A DNA stretch of 64,000 nt, taken from Deroplatys truncata (lineage: Eukaryota; Arthropoda; Insecta; Mantodea; Mantidae). Location of the stretch: the NCBI GenBank assembly GCA_030765065.1, contig CM060988.1, positions 202,841,565 to 202,905,564 on the forward strand, given 5' to 3'. The position numbers and the translations under genes are program-made. Positions 1-10,606 of this stretch are shown here, one piece after another. The notes below the pieces were generated by a model, which was given only the letters and a program-made list of their open reading frames with translations, made no database searches and was not told where the DNA came from. How positions within the stretch are numbered: the stretch's first letter is position 1; every line of letters begins with the position of its first letter.

Positions 1-1215
1 TCCTCGCTATTTAGTGAGTCATAGAACAGAGGAAGTAAGGAAATTTACATCGGTGAACCCTTTTACAGTTCAAAAGGGTCTCGGTAAGATTGCTGGTCCC
101 GTTAAGTCATGCATTAAGATGTCGTAATGGCATGCTCCGGGTTGAAAAAATTCAGCATCCAAGGCAGCGATTATCTTGATAGCCAACTTGTTAGCCAGCT
201 ATCACATATGAGTCGCGATGCAGAAGACCTTGAACTCTCCGCGCGGTGTTATAAACACCCGTGCATTGGACGGTAAACCCCATGAGGAGATTCAAGGGAA
301 TCTGGAAGAACTAGGTGTGACATCCATATATCGGTTTCAGCGGAAAGAAAAAGGTGAAGTAAGGCCTACTCGTACCCTGCCCCTTCCCTTTTATCGGGTA
401 GATCTGCCTCAAAGGATTAATACGGGATATGAAGTGAATGAAGTTAGGCCATATATACCGAATCCGCTGAGATGCTATAAGTGTCAGTGCTTTGGACACA
501 CTAGCGAATTTTGTAACGTGCGTTAACTGTGGAGACATCTCTCACGATGGAGCATATACATCAGCTCCAACTTGCGTTAACTGCAGCGCTGACTACCTAT
601 TCAATTCCCGAGAATGCCCGTTTTGCAGAGGAGAGAACGATCCAGGAGATCCGAGTTAGAGAGGTGTCTTCGAAAGCCGGAAAATTCTACGTCTCCGTCA
701 ACCCTCTGTCTCGAAGACCGGTATCCATACCTCAGTTGCAAGAGTCGAGAAATCGCACCTCCGACCAGGGATATAAACGGAGCCACTATTTCAGAAACGA
801 TTCTCGTAGTTAGAGCATTTCCAAAGCAGATAAATCAACGCTCACATCTGCATCAACATCTGCCAAATCCGTTACTGGGAAGATCATATAAGTAAAATCA
901 CCTGCGAAACCATCGACTTCAACCAACAGGACTGGCAAGACGGTAATATATAATGCATCGCCGAAGAAGTTCAACAGCAGCTACGACAGAACCGGTTTCT
1001 TGAAGGAAAATAAAAGGCCTGTACCCGGAACATACAAGTCCACGATCATCTCCTCGGAGATCCTCTTCTAAGGAATCCTCTGGGAAGGACTCACATCGGC
1101 GATCTCCACTTCAAACCAGTTCGAGATTCTCGAACCGAAATTTTCAACTGGAAAACGGTCTTCCCCGAGGATCTGCCCACACTGCCAGAACAAAAGTGAA
1201 AAAGAGGCAGACCAT
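1..1215 (+). pseudogene. Jockey LINE ORF1 (gag-like) remnant
   Basis: Degenerate coding sequence for the nucleic-acid-binding ORF1 protein of a Jockey-type LINE, which coats the element RNA. The best stretch is 218-526, which includes RGVINTRALDG, then YIPNPLRCYKCQCFGHTSEF. That is the typical Jockey run into the first CX2CX4HX4C zinc knuckle. A frameshift near 510-540 moves the following Cys-rich knuckles (CVNCGD, then a second CVNC) into another frame. Upstream, NPFTVQKGLGKIAGPVKS (about 50-110) matches the RNA-recognition-like part of the family. Several stop codons follow after 640. The true start lies left of the window. Confidence 0.75.
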
Positions 1216-1276
1216 ATAATGAGTTAAAAGTGTTAGCAAGTACCAAAGAAAAAGGGTGATTCGACGCTATCTCAAT

Positions 1277-1293
1277 GTAGTAGAACCTTACAA
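1277..1293. repeat. Left target-site duplication of SINE-1 copy 1
   Basis: GTAGTAGAACCTTACAA is repeated at 1576-1592 with one mismatch (C to T at the tenth base). The two copies exactly bracket the SINE, as expected for LINE-driven insertion. Confidence 0.85.
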
Positions 1294-1575
1294 AAAATTA
1301 AATTGTGTTTTATTTATAGACGCTTTTAACTGCTGCGGTCCTTGGCGTCTCTTTCTATATCGGGGGTGAAAGACCGTTAATTTTACTCAGAGACCTCCTT
1401 ATCAGGCTTGAAGTTCGTTTATGTGCCGTAAATATACTATACGGGAGCACCAGCTTTATTACCCTTCCGAAAGAATCCATGCTAAGGAATTTTACCCCAT
1501 CGTCCTCCGCCGGGTTTCAACCCGCAACCTCGGGTACTAGAGGCTAGCATGGTAACCATTACACTACAGAGGACG
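1294..1575 (-). mobile_element. SINE-1 copy 1 (tRNA-derived SINE)
   Basis: About 282 bp in minus orientation. On the minus strand it opens with a tRNA-like head (CCGTCCTCTGTAGTGTAATG), an A-box-like TAGTGTAATGG and a B-box-like segment whose complement lies at 1512-1523. A body follows with CCGTGTCGTAG-type and CCTGATAAGGAGG-type motifs, ending in an A-rich tail (CTATAAATAAAAC on the minus strand). The other copies in this window are at 10607-10805, 28966-29219 and 55405-55670. It is noncoding and would be transcribed by RNA polymerase III. It lies between ORF1 and ORF2 of the Jockey element and is bracketed by a 17-bp target duplication (1277-1293 and 1576-1592). Confidence 0.85.
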
Positions 1576-1600
1576 GTAGTAGAATCTTACAATTGAGAAC

Positions 1601-3955
1601 TTACCACATTATAATTACTATGGCTATTCTACAAGAAATATACGTGGAATTAGAGCACATCAACCAGAGCTTGAACTTTTGCTCAACAAGTATGAGCCTT
1701 TGGTCGTATTTTTGGAAGAGAATAAACTCCGTCCGCAAGACAGTTTTCAACTTAGATGGTATACCCCTACACGGTGTGATCTTACACTGCAGGAGGGTAT
1801 TCCTGCGCACGGGGGCACTATGATGCTCATTAGAGATGATATATTCGTGGAACCTGTACCTAAATAGTCTGACGTCCAGTCAGTCGCTGTAAGCATTAAA
1901 CTGCCATCCATTCAATTTATCATTTGTAGTATTTATCTGCCTCCATCTGATAACATCTCGCTCACTGATTTGGAACATCTAGTTTCTCAGGTATCAACAT
2001 CTTTTCTGTTGGTGGGAGACGCCAATGCGCATCACCCTCTTTGGTGCTCACCTCGGGCTTGGCCCAGTGGTAAACTCGTCGCCGATTACTTGGACACTTA
2101 TAACCTACTTTTCCGAACACCGAAGAGCCTACATTTCCTTCAGACTCATTCAACGCTTATTCACATCTTGATATTGCAGCTTGTTCACTACAGCTAGCAG
2201 TTTCTTTACAAGGAATGTCATCTGTGATTCACATCCTAGTGACCAATTACCATGTCTTATTAGTCTCTTAACACAAGATATATGTTCCACACTTTTGCCT
2301 AGATGGCGCTTGGATCAAGCCATGAAACCTTTACCCCAGTTGGCTGTGTGTAATTACAACGAGCATGACCCTGTGAATATTTTAGCCGAACACCTCATAA
2401 AGATAGTTCTTTCTGCTGCTGAGCAATTTATTTCTCGATCGACTGCCTACGTCGGCGATTTCCGGTCCCTTAGTGAATAGGTGAATGTTGAAGGGCCATT
2501 CGTGCTCGTCGTTGTGCTCTTAAGATTTGCCAGCGTCGCTCTACCATGGATAAACTGATCGAATACAAGAAAGTGCGTGCAAAATCTAGACAAATTATTA
2601 AGGATAGCAAAAAGACAACATGGAGCAAGTTTGTACCTAAATTTAATCGACATACACCTTCCTCTTTCGTATGGAATAAGTTAAGGCGTGTAGCCGGAAA
2701 ATCGATTCACATGTCATTCTAATTGCCGGCCTTAAAACAGCTACAAAGGCTGTTGTTAATACATCTGACGTAGCAAACACATTTGGCGTGCTTTCGCTCA
2801 AGTGTCTAATTGGGGTAACTTCGCGTAAATTCCTTCAGGTTAAGGTTCGGGTGAACTCTAATGATTTCTCGTTTCATTCTGGAAACCTTGAGGATTACAA
2901 TCGCCTTCTCACCATGCCGGAGCTAGAACACGCTCTTTCATCGTCGCGACTATCCGAAGCAGGATCAGATCGTATCCGCGTAAAAAGTTGCAACAGCTCT
3001 CTCCTGAGGGTAACGCTTTCCTGCACGAGGTCTATAATAGCGTTTGACGCTACATACCTGGAATATACTTGGACGCTTAGCACTGTTCATTCAGGAGTTT
3101 ATGAAGGACCGCGTTTTCCGAGTAAGGGTCGGTTCGGTTTTTTCGAACCTTTTTGTTCAAGAGAACGGAGTACCTCTGGGATCGGTACTAAGCGTTATAG
3201 AATCAATTGCTATAGCAATTGATTCTATCTCGAAATGTGTTCCATCAGGGTATCATCATGCTTATTCGTAGACGACTTTGCCGTCTATTGTACTTCTCAG
3301 CGTACGCTCTATGCAGCAATGTTTAGGTAATCTTCAAGAATGGAGTTCTAAAAACGGCTTTCGTTTCTCAACTGAGAGAAGTCAATCTGCGTTACTTCTG
3401 GCGCCGTAGGAGACGATTACCACTCTCACTCCGATTCGGTCCAGATTTATTACCATTCGCAGATTCAGCGAGATTCCTGAGGTTGACTTTTATAGAAAAC
3501 GTAGCTGGCCATCGCATATAGAACAGTTGAAAGCGCGATGTGACCGCTCTCTGAATATCTTGCGGATACTAAATGGCAAATCTTGGGTGCGGATCGGACA
3601 ATTTTGCTGCAGCTTATCGCGCACTGATCCGATCCAAGTTAGACTATTGGTATATCATTTATTCCTCAGCACGACCATGAGTGCTAACCGGGGCATTCCA
3701 GTGGCTATTGGTGCTTCTCCCACTAACCCATTTATGATACTTTACGCCGAATAGGCAGAACCTCCCCTGCGATATTCTCTTAGGAAATCATGGCTGTGCG
3801 CTTAAATATATGCCAAAATATCCAACCTTCGCTTCTTTTTTCCCACATCGGCTGGACGAACGTTATCGGAATAACTCCATTAATGCAAGGCCTGCAGGTA
3901 TTCGTTTCCGGGAGCTTCTTAGAAATCATGACATTGAAATGCCTAACATGTTTCC
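1601..3955 (+). pseudogene. Jockey LINE ORF2: endonuclease and 5'-deleted reverse transcriptase
   Basis: The AP-like endonuclease is recognisable from RNIRGIRAHQPELELLLNKY (about 1640-1700) through GGTMMLIRDDI (about 1812-1845), IYLPPSDN, and the catalytic GDANAHHPLW (about 2013-2045, usually GDFNAHHPLW). A linker region with SSFVWNKLRRVAGKS (about 2660-2705) follows. Near 3030-3060 the sequence jumps from the pre-fingers region to RDRVFRVRVGSVFSN-like residues, so most of the fingers and palm motif A are deleted. Palm motif B (GVPLGSVLS, about 3166-3192) and the metal-binding VDDF (about 3266-3278) remain. The thumb then runs to MPNMF at 3943-3955, where the second LINE interrupts it. Multiple stops and frameshifts make it non-functional. 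Confidence 0.8.
3949..3955. repeat. Target-site duplication of the inner LINE (left copy; right copy 8787-8793)
   Basis: TGTTTCC occurs immediately before the inner LINE and again at 8787-8793 immediately after its A-rich 3' end. Joining the flanks through one copy gives an uninterrupted Jockey frame reading MPNMFPPWLRATSHL across the junction. That makes the assignment secure although the duplication is only 7 bp. Confidence 0.85.
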
Positions 3956-4070
3956 TAAGACCGAGTTGTGCTCTGGCTCTTGGCCGGTGCACATCGCGAG
4001 TTGGAGAGCGCTTGGTTGTTGCCGCGCCTCTTGTTTTCGTGTTGGTGGTGTATTGAGTGTCGGCAGTGAA

Positions 4071-5093
4071 ATGGAGCAACAGAAGGCAGTACGTAAAAAT
4101 ACTATAAAAGTTGCGTTTAATAAGAGTATGCAACGGCCCACGGCTTTTGAAATTCACGAATGGATGCACCACACTTTGGAACACTCTCCAACGCAGGTAC
4201 ATACAATTCAGTTGGTGGGAAGAGAAAACGCTGTTTATATAAAGTTTCAACAGTGCAGTGTTTATGAAGAAGTACTACGTAAATACGAGGGAGCATTCCA
4301 ATTTGCTTTAATGTCCGGTGAAGTGACGGATGGGCAACTTACGGCGGCAGATAAAGAATATACTTTGGTTCGCGTCTACAATGTGCCACCTGAAATCAGT
4401 AACGACAGGGTAGTTTACGAGCTTCAACATTACGGCAAGACACTGCACATCACTACTGACGGATGGTCTGGCCGTTATAGATTTCCAGTTTACACTGGTA
4501 TACGTTTAGTGCATATTCAACTTACTAAACCGATACCTTCCACGTTAAAGATTGCCGGGTTTGAGGCCTACATTACCTACAGTGGACAAGAACAAGTTTG
4601 TTTCATTTGCAAGGATAACACACATCTGAAAACAGATTGTCCTCAACGCTGGTTACGGGCATCTGTTCCTCCTCAATCCCGGCTACAGCATCAACTGATG
4701 AGTGAGTTGTTTAAACCAATCTCCGAGAAAGACGTTGTTTCACATGATGCGGTGCCTCCAGCGGACGTGACAATGGTTGCTGCAGTTCCTTCGGCGGTTA
4801 CGGCTGCCGAGGTGCCAATCTCGGTGACTTCAGTGTCTCCTGCTAATGACCAGACGGCAGCACCTTCCATCACATCTGACAGTGCTGTTACGGACTCTTT
4901 GCAACGCAGTCATCCGGAAGGCGAACCTGATTCCAAGAAGCTGAAAGGTGAGGCAGTAACCTCTCAAGCACCGAGAGTTGCGACTGTAAACCGGCAAGTG
5001 CTACCTGAGAAAGCGACGCAGTCACGGGATCCACGGCTTCGCAAAACAGAACCTCCACCTCAGGACGGCGATACGATGCCTCAACCCTGGTAA
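4071..5093 (+). CDS. Inner LINE ORF1 protein with CCHC zinc knuckle (340 aa)
   Basis: An intact ORF of 340 codons. The chosen start is MEQQKAVRKNTIK at 4071. The open frame continues upstream to 3810, but that extension is 5' UTR plus foreign Jockey sequence across the insertion junction. The N-terminal half (FEIHEWMHHTLEHSPTQVHT, VGRENAVYIKF) looks like the RNA-recognition-like region of LINE ORF1 proteins. A CX2CX4HX4C knuckle, CFICKDNTHLKTDC, falls at about residues 178-191. The C-terminal third is low-complexity, rich in Val/Ala/Thr/Ser and then Pro/Arg/Lys, with no fold that I recognise. The expected role is binding element RNA in the ribonucleoprotein. ORF2 begins about 300 bp downstream in the same orientation. 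Confidence 0.75.
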   Translation: MEQQKAVRKNTIKVAFNKSMQRPTAFEIHEWMHHTLEHSPTQVHTIQLVGRENAVYIKFQQCSVYEEVLRKYEGAFQFALMSGEVTDGQLTAADKEYTLVRVYNVPPEISNDRVVYELQHYGKTLHITTDGWSGRYRFPVYTGIRLVHIQLTKPIPSTLKIAGFEAYITYSGQEQVCFICKDNTHLKTDCPQRWLRASVPPQSRLQHQLMSELFKPISEKDVVSHDAVPPADVTMVAAVPSAVTAAEVPISVTSVSPANDQTAAPSITSDSAVTDSLQRSHPEGEPDSKKLKGEAVTSQAPRVATVNRQVLPEKATQSRDPRLRKTEPPPQDGDTMPQPW

Positions 5094-5395
5094 GAGGACG
5101 TGGACCGCGCCTTACCGTTGGTGGCAAACGAATTGGACACTTCCGAGTTGCCTGGCCTGCCCGCCGTGACTCCGGATGGTTATTATGAGAAAGCTGATAC
5201 ACTGAAAGACAAATCTTTGCAGAAACACAGAGTGCATCCGTATGTCTTACCTACGGTGCCGCGAGACAAACCAGGCGAGAAAGGTGGCAGATCAGTTTAA
5301 ATCTCCCGTTCTTGGTGTCCGGTCCCGTAGTAGTGCTGTATTTCCTCGTCTGTGCTTTTCCTTCTGGAGACCCTTTCATTCGTGGTTTTTCTTAT

Positions 5396-8300
5396 ATGAC
5401 ACTTCTTCACGTCTTTGTTTCTATAAATGTTAATGGTCTTCGTAATCCGGTGAATCAGCGTTTACTTGCTGCATTTCTACACTTATATGATGTGGATGTT
5501 GGATTTTTACAGGAAGTCAATGTGCCCAATCTTGATTTTCTGTCATTATGAGAACATCGTCTATGTTGGACCGGACGGCCGAGGAACGGCGTTGCTTTAC
5601 CGCAAAGGAATGCCTCTTACCAACGTCGACCTTCATCCCTCTGGACGCCTCACCTCCGCCCTGTACACTGACATAGTCTTGATCAATTTGTATTAACCTT
5701 CTGGCTCTCAAAGTCGGTCTGAACGGGAATTATTCTTCAAAACCGGTCTTCTCAATGCCCTTTCTAAGGGTTCTACATATCTCATTGGTGGTGATTTTAA
5801 CTGTACTGTTGCTGCCAAAGATCAGCGTGGGTTGCCCAACCTTAGTCCTATGCTCAAGCAAATCGTGACGCATTTTGACCTTGTGGATGCCTGGGAGTAC
5901 AAGTATGGTTCTCGTGTGGACTTCACCTTTGTCCGTGGATTGTCGGCTTCTAGAATTGACAGATTTTATTTCTCTCGCACCTTGGTTCTTACGGTCCATG
6001 ATCTACGAGTACATCCCCTTGCGTTCAGTGATCACCATGCAGTCGTCTGTCGGATTACGCAGATTGCACCTGTTCCCTCGCCTGGGAGAGGTTACTGGAG
6101 GATTCCTGTATCCATTTTCGCGGAGGAAGATTCCTATCAAGAATTCCGCTTACTGTGGGGGAAGTTGCATCCCTCGTTCCTCAATTCCCGCAGCAAACTT
6201 TCCTGGTGGCTTTATAAGGCTAAACCAGCAATTATTTCCCTTTTTAAACGGACAGTTCCCCAACGAGCTAGGGAACGGCGAGAGCTACTGGATTTCTATT
6301 ATGCTGCGCTGAACTGCAAAGAGCCGGTCATGATGTGTCCCAACGTCTGCATGCTTTTAAGGAACAAATTTCGTTAAAGCAATTGGAAATGCTCCGCCTT
6401 CGAGACGTCTCCCATCGTCGACATATGGCTGCAGAAGAAACCTTCTCTCTTTTTCATCTTGCCGGAGAGCGCCAGCAGGGCAGGCAGCGTTTTATACCTG
6501 AACTTTGTCACGATGGGCGGATAATTTCTGGATCCTGTGCTATCATCCGCTGCTTTCATGACTATTTCAGTGCTATGTTTTCCAAAGCTTCCGATACCGG
6601 TGCCGCCTCGTTCCCGCTGCATTATCATCTGCCTTCGCAGAGCGGCTCCTCTCTTTTGCGACCTATTACCTCTACAGAACTAGCGGCAGGGTTCCAGAGT
6701 GTGAAGCAGAACACTGCTTCTGGCCGGATAGTATTCCATACGCCTTCTATTCCACGTTTTGGGACGTCATTGCTACCGAACTCACAGCAGTTTTTGCAGA
6801 AATTCAGCGCTCCTCTGAGGTTACAGAGAAGTTTGTGGAAGGCGTAATACTACTGCTTCCGAAGCATCGATGTGCGAGAACCGTTGCAGAGTTTAGGTTG
6901 CTCAATTGCGACTACAAGTTACTGGCGAAAGTGTTTTCTTCAAGGCTGAATCTGGTTTATGGAGCAATTCTCTGCAACGTCCAGACTGTGGTTCCGAGTG
7001 GCAGGAACATCATCCAAAATATTGGCTTATTGAGGGATGTTATTTGTCATGTTGAAACCGAGAAACTTCCAGTGGCATTGGTTAACCTTGACTTTGAAAA
7101 GGCCTTTGATAACGTTAGTCATTCTTACCTTTGGTCGCTTATGCGATACTTGGGGATCCCAGGGCACTTTCTTTCATTCTTACAAAACCTTTATGCTGCT
7201 GCGACATCCAGGATACTCTGCAACGGATACCTTTCTCCGATTCTCCGCATAGAGCGGTCAGCCCGACAGGGTTGCCCACTGTCTATGGGTTTATTTGCGT
7301 TGAGTCTCGATCCCCTTTTGAGACAACTAGTCATCCCTCGGCGGCGTAGAACTGCACGGTCAGCGATTCCAACTTACCGCCTATGCGGATGATGTGACTG
7401 TCTTCCTGGCAAACAACGCGGACATGGTCACCTTACATCGGTGTCTACGCGACTATTGTTCCGTTTCTGGTGCCCAATTAAATGTTACCAAGTCGGAGGT
7501 GTTACAGTTTGGTCATTCTCCAGAACCCCTGAACCTTCATGGTTCAGTTAGCCGCACGAAGGTCTTGGGCGTTGTGTTTACGCACTGTTTTCTCGACACT
7601 GTGCCACTTAATTGGGCTGACAAGCTGACGAAGTTACGGGTGCTCTTAGTAGAGCAGCGGACTCGGTCACTCAACCTTTTCCAACGAGTGTGGTATGTGC
7701 ATACTTACGCGCTCAGTAGAATTTGGTACATTGCTCAAGTATTGCCTATTACCAAGCAATTTTCTCAGAGGATCGAATGCCTTATTGGTTATTTTCTCTG
7801 GTCCGGAGCTGCTTATCGGGTTTCCAGGGAACAACTACGTCTACCAGTTAATAAAGGTGGTTGTGGTTTGATCGCAGTGGATAGGAAATGTCTGGTACTT
7901 CTTGGGAAAACTATATTGCGTGTTCTGGACGGTGAGGGCCTTCCGCTACAGCAATCTCTTTGGGCAGCTCAACTTCGTCTTCCAGATAGGCGGCTACAGG
8001 AATTTCGGCGGTGGTGGAAGACATTTGCGAACCTACCCACCATTACTACGCAGAGGTTGGCCTTTACTCGGTCAGCCTTCTTTTACAAACATCTGATGTC
8101 TACCACCAGTGTTCTACCGCGGGTACAACAAAACTCTTCGCTTAGACGATGGAGTACAATTTGGAATAAATTTCAGAATCCGAAGATCCCCACTGACTGG
8201 AAAGCTGCGGTTTACTCGGCTGTCAATGAGGTTGTTCCGACAGCTGACAAATTGTGGCGGCATGGCAGAGCAACATCAAATCTCTGCCTCAGGTGTTCTG

Positions 8301-8698
8301 CGGTGGAGACCTTGAGTCACAAGTTGGTGGATTGTGCCGTCGTACGCCCAATATGGGACTGGGTATATGGACGCATAGGAGTGATTTGTAGTGGCGTGCA
8401 GATGTTTCCACGGGAGGTCTATCTGAATCTCGAATTCAAGCACGGTGGCAAGAAATTGAGATGCCCTTACTTGGCTCATCTTTGCCACCTATTTTTGGGT
8501 ACTAAAAGTTGGGGACGCAGTGAATCTACAGGCCTTCCAGATATTTATCCGGAAGGAACGCTGGGAGTTGGACAAAAGGACCACTTTGGCCTTGGATCTC
8601 CCGCATTTAAGGAAGTTCTAAGTGTCCACTGCAGGAGGGCATATGATAAGAATAGGGATAAGAAGAAGAAGCAAAAGAGCTCTATCCTTCTTGTGTAG
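5396..8698 (+). pseudogene. Inner LINE ORF2: endonuclease, reverse transcriptase, C-terminal CCHC; five lesions
   Basis: Endonuclease motifs appear in order: INVNGLRNP, FLQEV, LIGGDFNCTV (about 5785-5813), SRIDRFYFS (about 5950-5976) and SDHHAV (about 6028-6045). The RT follows with LLPKHRC, EFRLLNCDYKLLAKV (about 6887-6931), motif A LDFEKAFDNVSH (about 7087-7122), RQGCPLSMGLF (about 7265-7297) and the catalytic YADD at 7382-7393. A CX2CX8HX4C segment (CLRCSAVETLSHKLVDC, about 8285-8335) is near the end. Lesions are a frameshift near 5545, a TAA at 5694-5696 where the family has the residue after NLY, and frameshifts near 6320, 6727 and 7335. Translation stops at 8698. All catalytic motifs survive, so the decay is recent relative to the Jockey host. 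This copy cannot make a full protein. Confidence 0.85.
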
Positions 8699-8786
8699 TA
8701 GTTTTCATATTATCCTAAAACCTATCCCAAAATAAAGTAAATAAATAAATACATTGCACAAAAATTAAAAAAAAAGAGGGAGAGGG

Positions 8787-10200
8787 TGTTTCCCCCTTGG
8801 TTACGTGCGACATCTCACCTAGATCTTAGGATGACAGTATACCGGAAGTATACGCTGCCTACGTTTAGTATCCGCTCCTCTTTTTTACAATTTCTGTCTG
8901 GTTTACAATGACCGAATTTTGATCTACACCGATGGATCTAAGTGCACCAGCGGTGTTGGATGTAAACACGGGACTGGATTTCTGACTCTCGGAGTCCAGT
9001 TCCCTCACAACCCGGGAGAAAAGTCTCGCGGATTTTTTCCATTAGGGCAGTACCTATTTTATAACCCGCCGCCCTGCGTGGTCGGGGTTGAGTTAGAACA
9101 CCGTCCTGCCCTCATCCCTTCCAGACAGGGACGGAAGTGGATACGCCACTTACGCGCGTCAGGCCGATAGGGGAATAACGTACTGGGGGAGACTACCGAA
9201 CAACCTCGGTGGGGGCGACAGTACCTAGCTACTGCCTACCAGCTCTCCTTCATGGCTGGTGCCGGAGAACATTGGGGCGTCTCGTAACCCCGCCTGGGCA
9301 AATAAACCAGCCGGGCGTACCCAATCTCCCATGGTTATCGGGAACCACTGCCCGGCCGAGTGCAACCCAATCCGAACAAATCCCTTACGGGAGGGGCTCG
9401 AATTTTCGGCCCGGCGTACTTCTAGTAACGTCAGAAATACCACGAGTGCTAAGGGTCCGCAGCGCCCGCACCACGGCAATTGAAGAGGTCGGAACCCCTC
9501 CTCTATGGGGGTGTTGGATGTGCTTATGTTCATGGAACCGACCCCATACATTCGGTTTTCATTGTAGACATCCATTTATAGTGCAGATCTGTACGCCATA
9601 TACCGAGCCATTTTGTATGTGGGCTGTCGAAAATTGGGAGACTGTCTCAAATTAAGTGATTCTGTTAGTGCACTTCAGAGCCTTCGTGAACTGTACAATT
9701 ACCACACCATTGTTCAGCGAATCCAGGTTGTCCTCCATGTTTTATACGATTCCGGCGTTAATGTGGGATGTGCTTGGATACCTGGTCATATTGCCTTGCC
9801 GGAGAATGAACTGGCGGATTTGGCAGCTAAGGCGGCTACCACAGAACCCAGTGTTACAATATCTCGCGTAGCGTCGGAAGACTATAGACTTGTTGTGCAG
9901 AGAGTGGTGCTGTCGTGCTGGCGCGAGCAGTGGTTAGCTCTTCGCGGAAATAAGCTTAGAGTAGTGAAGTACATTCCGATAAGCTGGGTAACTTCCTCTT
10001 GTGCATCTCGTCGTGAGGAGGTGATTTTCGCTCGGTTGCATATTGACCACTGCAGTTTTACGCACTGTTATCTTTTTAAGAGTGACCCTGCTCCTATTTG
10101 CCCGCTTTGTAGGTTCGTCACGTGTTGCTCTAGTACATCATCGGGACTCTCTACAACTGCTGGCCGGTGCAGAGGTCTCAGCGGACGATACGGAAGCGGT
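8787..10200 (+). pseudogene. Jockey LINE RNase H domain and C-terminal tail, split by an insert
   Basis: Continuation of the outer Jockey ORF2 after the inner LINE. FPPWLRATSHLDLRM (from 8790) is followed by RNase H start IYTDGSKCTSGVG (8921-8960). The 546-bp insert 8964-9509 breaks the domain. RNase H resumes at 9510 with GVGCAYVHG. Later come AWIPGHIALPENELADLAAK (about 9772-9830), which holds the conserved His and catalytic Asp, and the tail SFTHCYLFKSDPAPICPLC (about 10050-10107). A frameshift near 8905 and another near 9590-9620 are present, and the reading frame decays after 10110. RNase H would remove the RNA strand during cDNA synthesis, but this copy is inactive. Confidence 0.8.
8964..9509. 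mobile_element. Unidentified GC-rich 546-bp insertion inside the RNase H domain
   Basis: It is flanked by the 12-bp direct repeat GGTGTTGGATGT (8952-8963 and 9510-9521), and removing it plus one copy rejoins the RNase H frame. The insert is markedly GC-rich. It has no terminal inverted repeats that I can see, no A tail on either strand (plus-strand ends AAACACGGGACT and CTATGGGG) and no recognisable domain. A 12-bp duplication suits a LINE-mobilised fragment. The 147-codon open frames in it do not resemble a protein that I know. Confidence 0.65.
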
Positions 10201-10260
10201 TGACAGTTTTTTTTTTAATTTTGTGTCAAAGGTTAATTTCCAAATGCGGATATAGTCAGT

Positions 10261-10594
10261 TCAATACCAGGTGTTGCATACCTTTCGTTTTAGTTTTATA
10301 TATTTATATTTATTTCTGATGTTTGCTATGTTTTATACTGATCTTTTGCTATGATCTTTTGCTATGATTTTTACATTCATCTTTATATCTGGCCTCTGTT
10401 ATGATATTTTGTTATGATCTTTATCTCTGGTGTTTGCCATGATCTGTTTTACAAGGGCGTTAATGACCTGCAATTGAGCGCCCTTAAAGACAAATCATTA
10501 CATCAAGCAATGGTATAAAAGATCCTTCAAATTGAAATTTTAGGCAAAAATTGGATGTTGGTAAGACAGACGTTTGTTTTCGATTACTTACACC
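10261..10594. other. 3' UTR of the Jockey element and short flank
   Basis: T-rich DNA with a few imperfect repeats of TTTTGCTATGAT (10335-10440), then the GGGCG/CGCCC inverted repeat and a presumptive element 3' end near 10505. No coding signal. Confidence 0.5.
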
Positions 10595-10606
10595 ATCCGC
10601 ATTAAA

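Larger units (their letters stand above)
3956..8786 (+). mobile_element. Inner LINE (L1/Tx1-like organisation), near full length, inserted into the Jockey element
   Basis: A 4.83-kb non-LTR retrotransposon with a short 5' UTR (3956-4070), an intact CCHC ORF1 (4071-5093), a 0.3-kb spacer, a broken ORF2 (5396-8698) and an A-rich tail (about 8733-8780, AATAAAGTAAATAAATAAAT then A9). It has clearly higher GC than the surrounding DNA. The ORF2 endonuclease-RT-CCHC order without RNase H, and RT motifs such as EFRLLNCDYKLLAKV, resemble L1/Tx1-type or related elements. I cannot fix the clade by eye. A 7-bp target duplication (3949-3955, 8787-8793) flanks it. It entered the Jockey element after that element had become fixed in place. 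Confidence 0.85.
1..10505 (+). mobile_element. Jockey-clade LINE, 5'-cut by the window edge, interrupted three times
   Basis: Pieces of one non-LTR retrotransposon run in order along the plus strand: a gag-like ORF1 with zinc knuckle (1-1215), endonuclease and partial reverse transcriptase (1601-3955), then RNase H and a C-terminal Cys/His tail (8787-10200). A short 3' UTR follows, with the inverted repeat AAGGGCG (10453-10459) / CGCCCTT (10479-10485). Such a GGGCG...GAGCGCCC segment near the 3' end is, from memory, usual for Jockey elements. The pieces are separated by a SINE (1294-1575), a second LINE (3956-8786) and a GC-rich insert (8964-9509), each flanked by a target-site duplication. 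Removing the second LINE and one 7-bp duplication restores a continuous reading frame. All frames carry stops and frameshifts, so this copy is dead. The left end lies outside the window. Confidence 0.85.

Noticed and set aside
3810-5093. A 427-codon open frame that looks like one gene
   Set aside because: The first 87 codons cross a transposon junction. The supported protein starts at 4071.
8964-9509. rRNA fragment
   Set aside because: GC-rich like rRNA, but I could not identify any conserved rRNA segment, and the 12-bp duplication indicates a transposed insert.
9225-9655. Open frames of 74-148 codons across the GC-rich insert
   Set aside because: They run over the insertion boundary and resemble no protein; high GC lengthens random frames.
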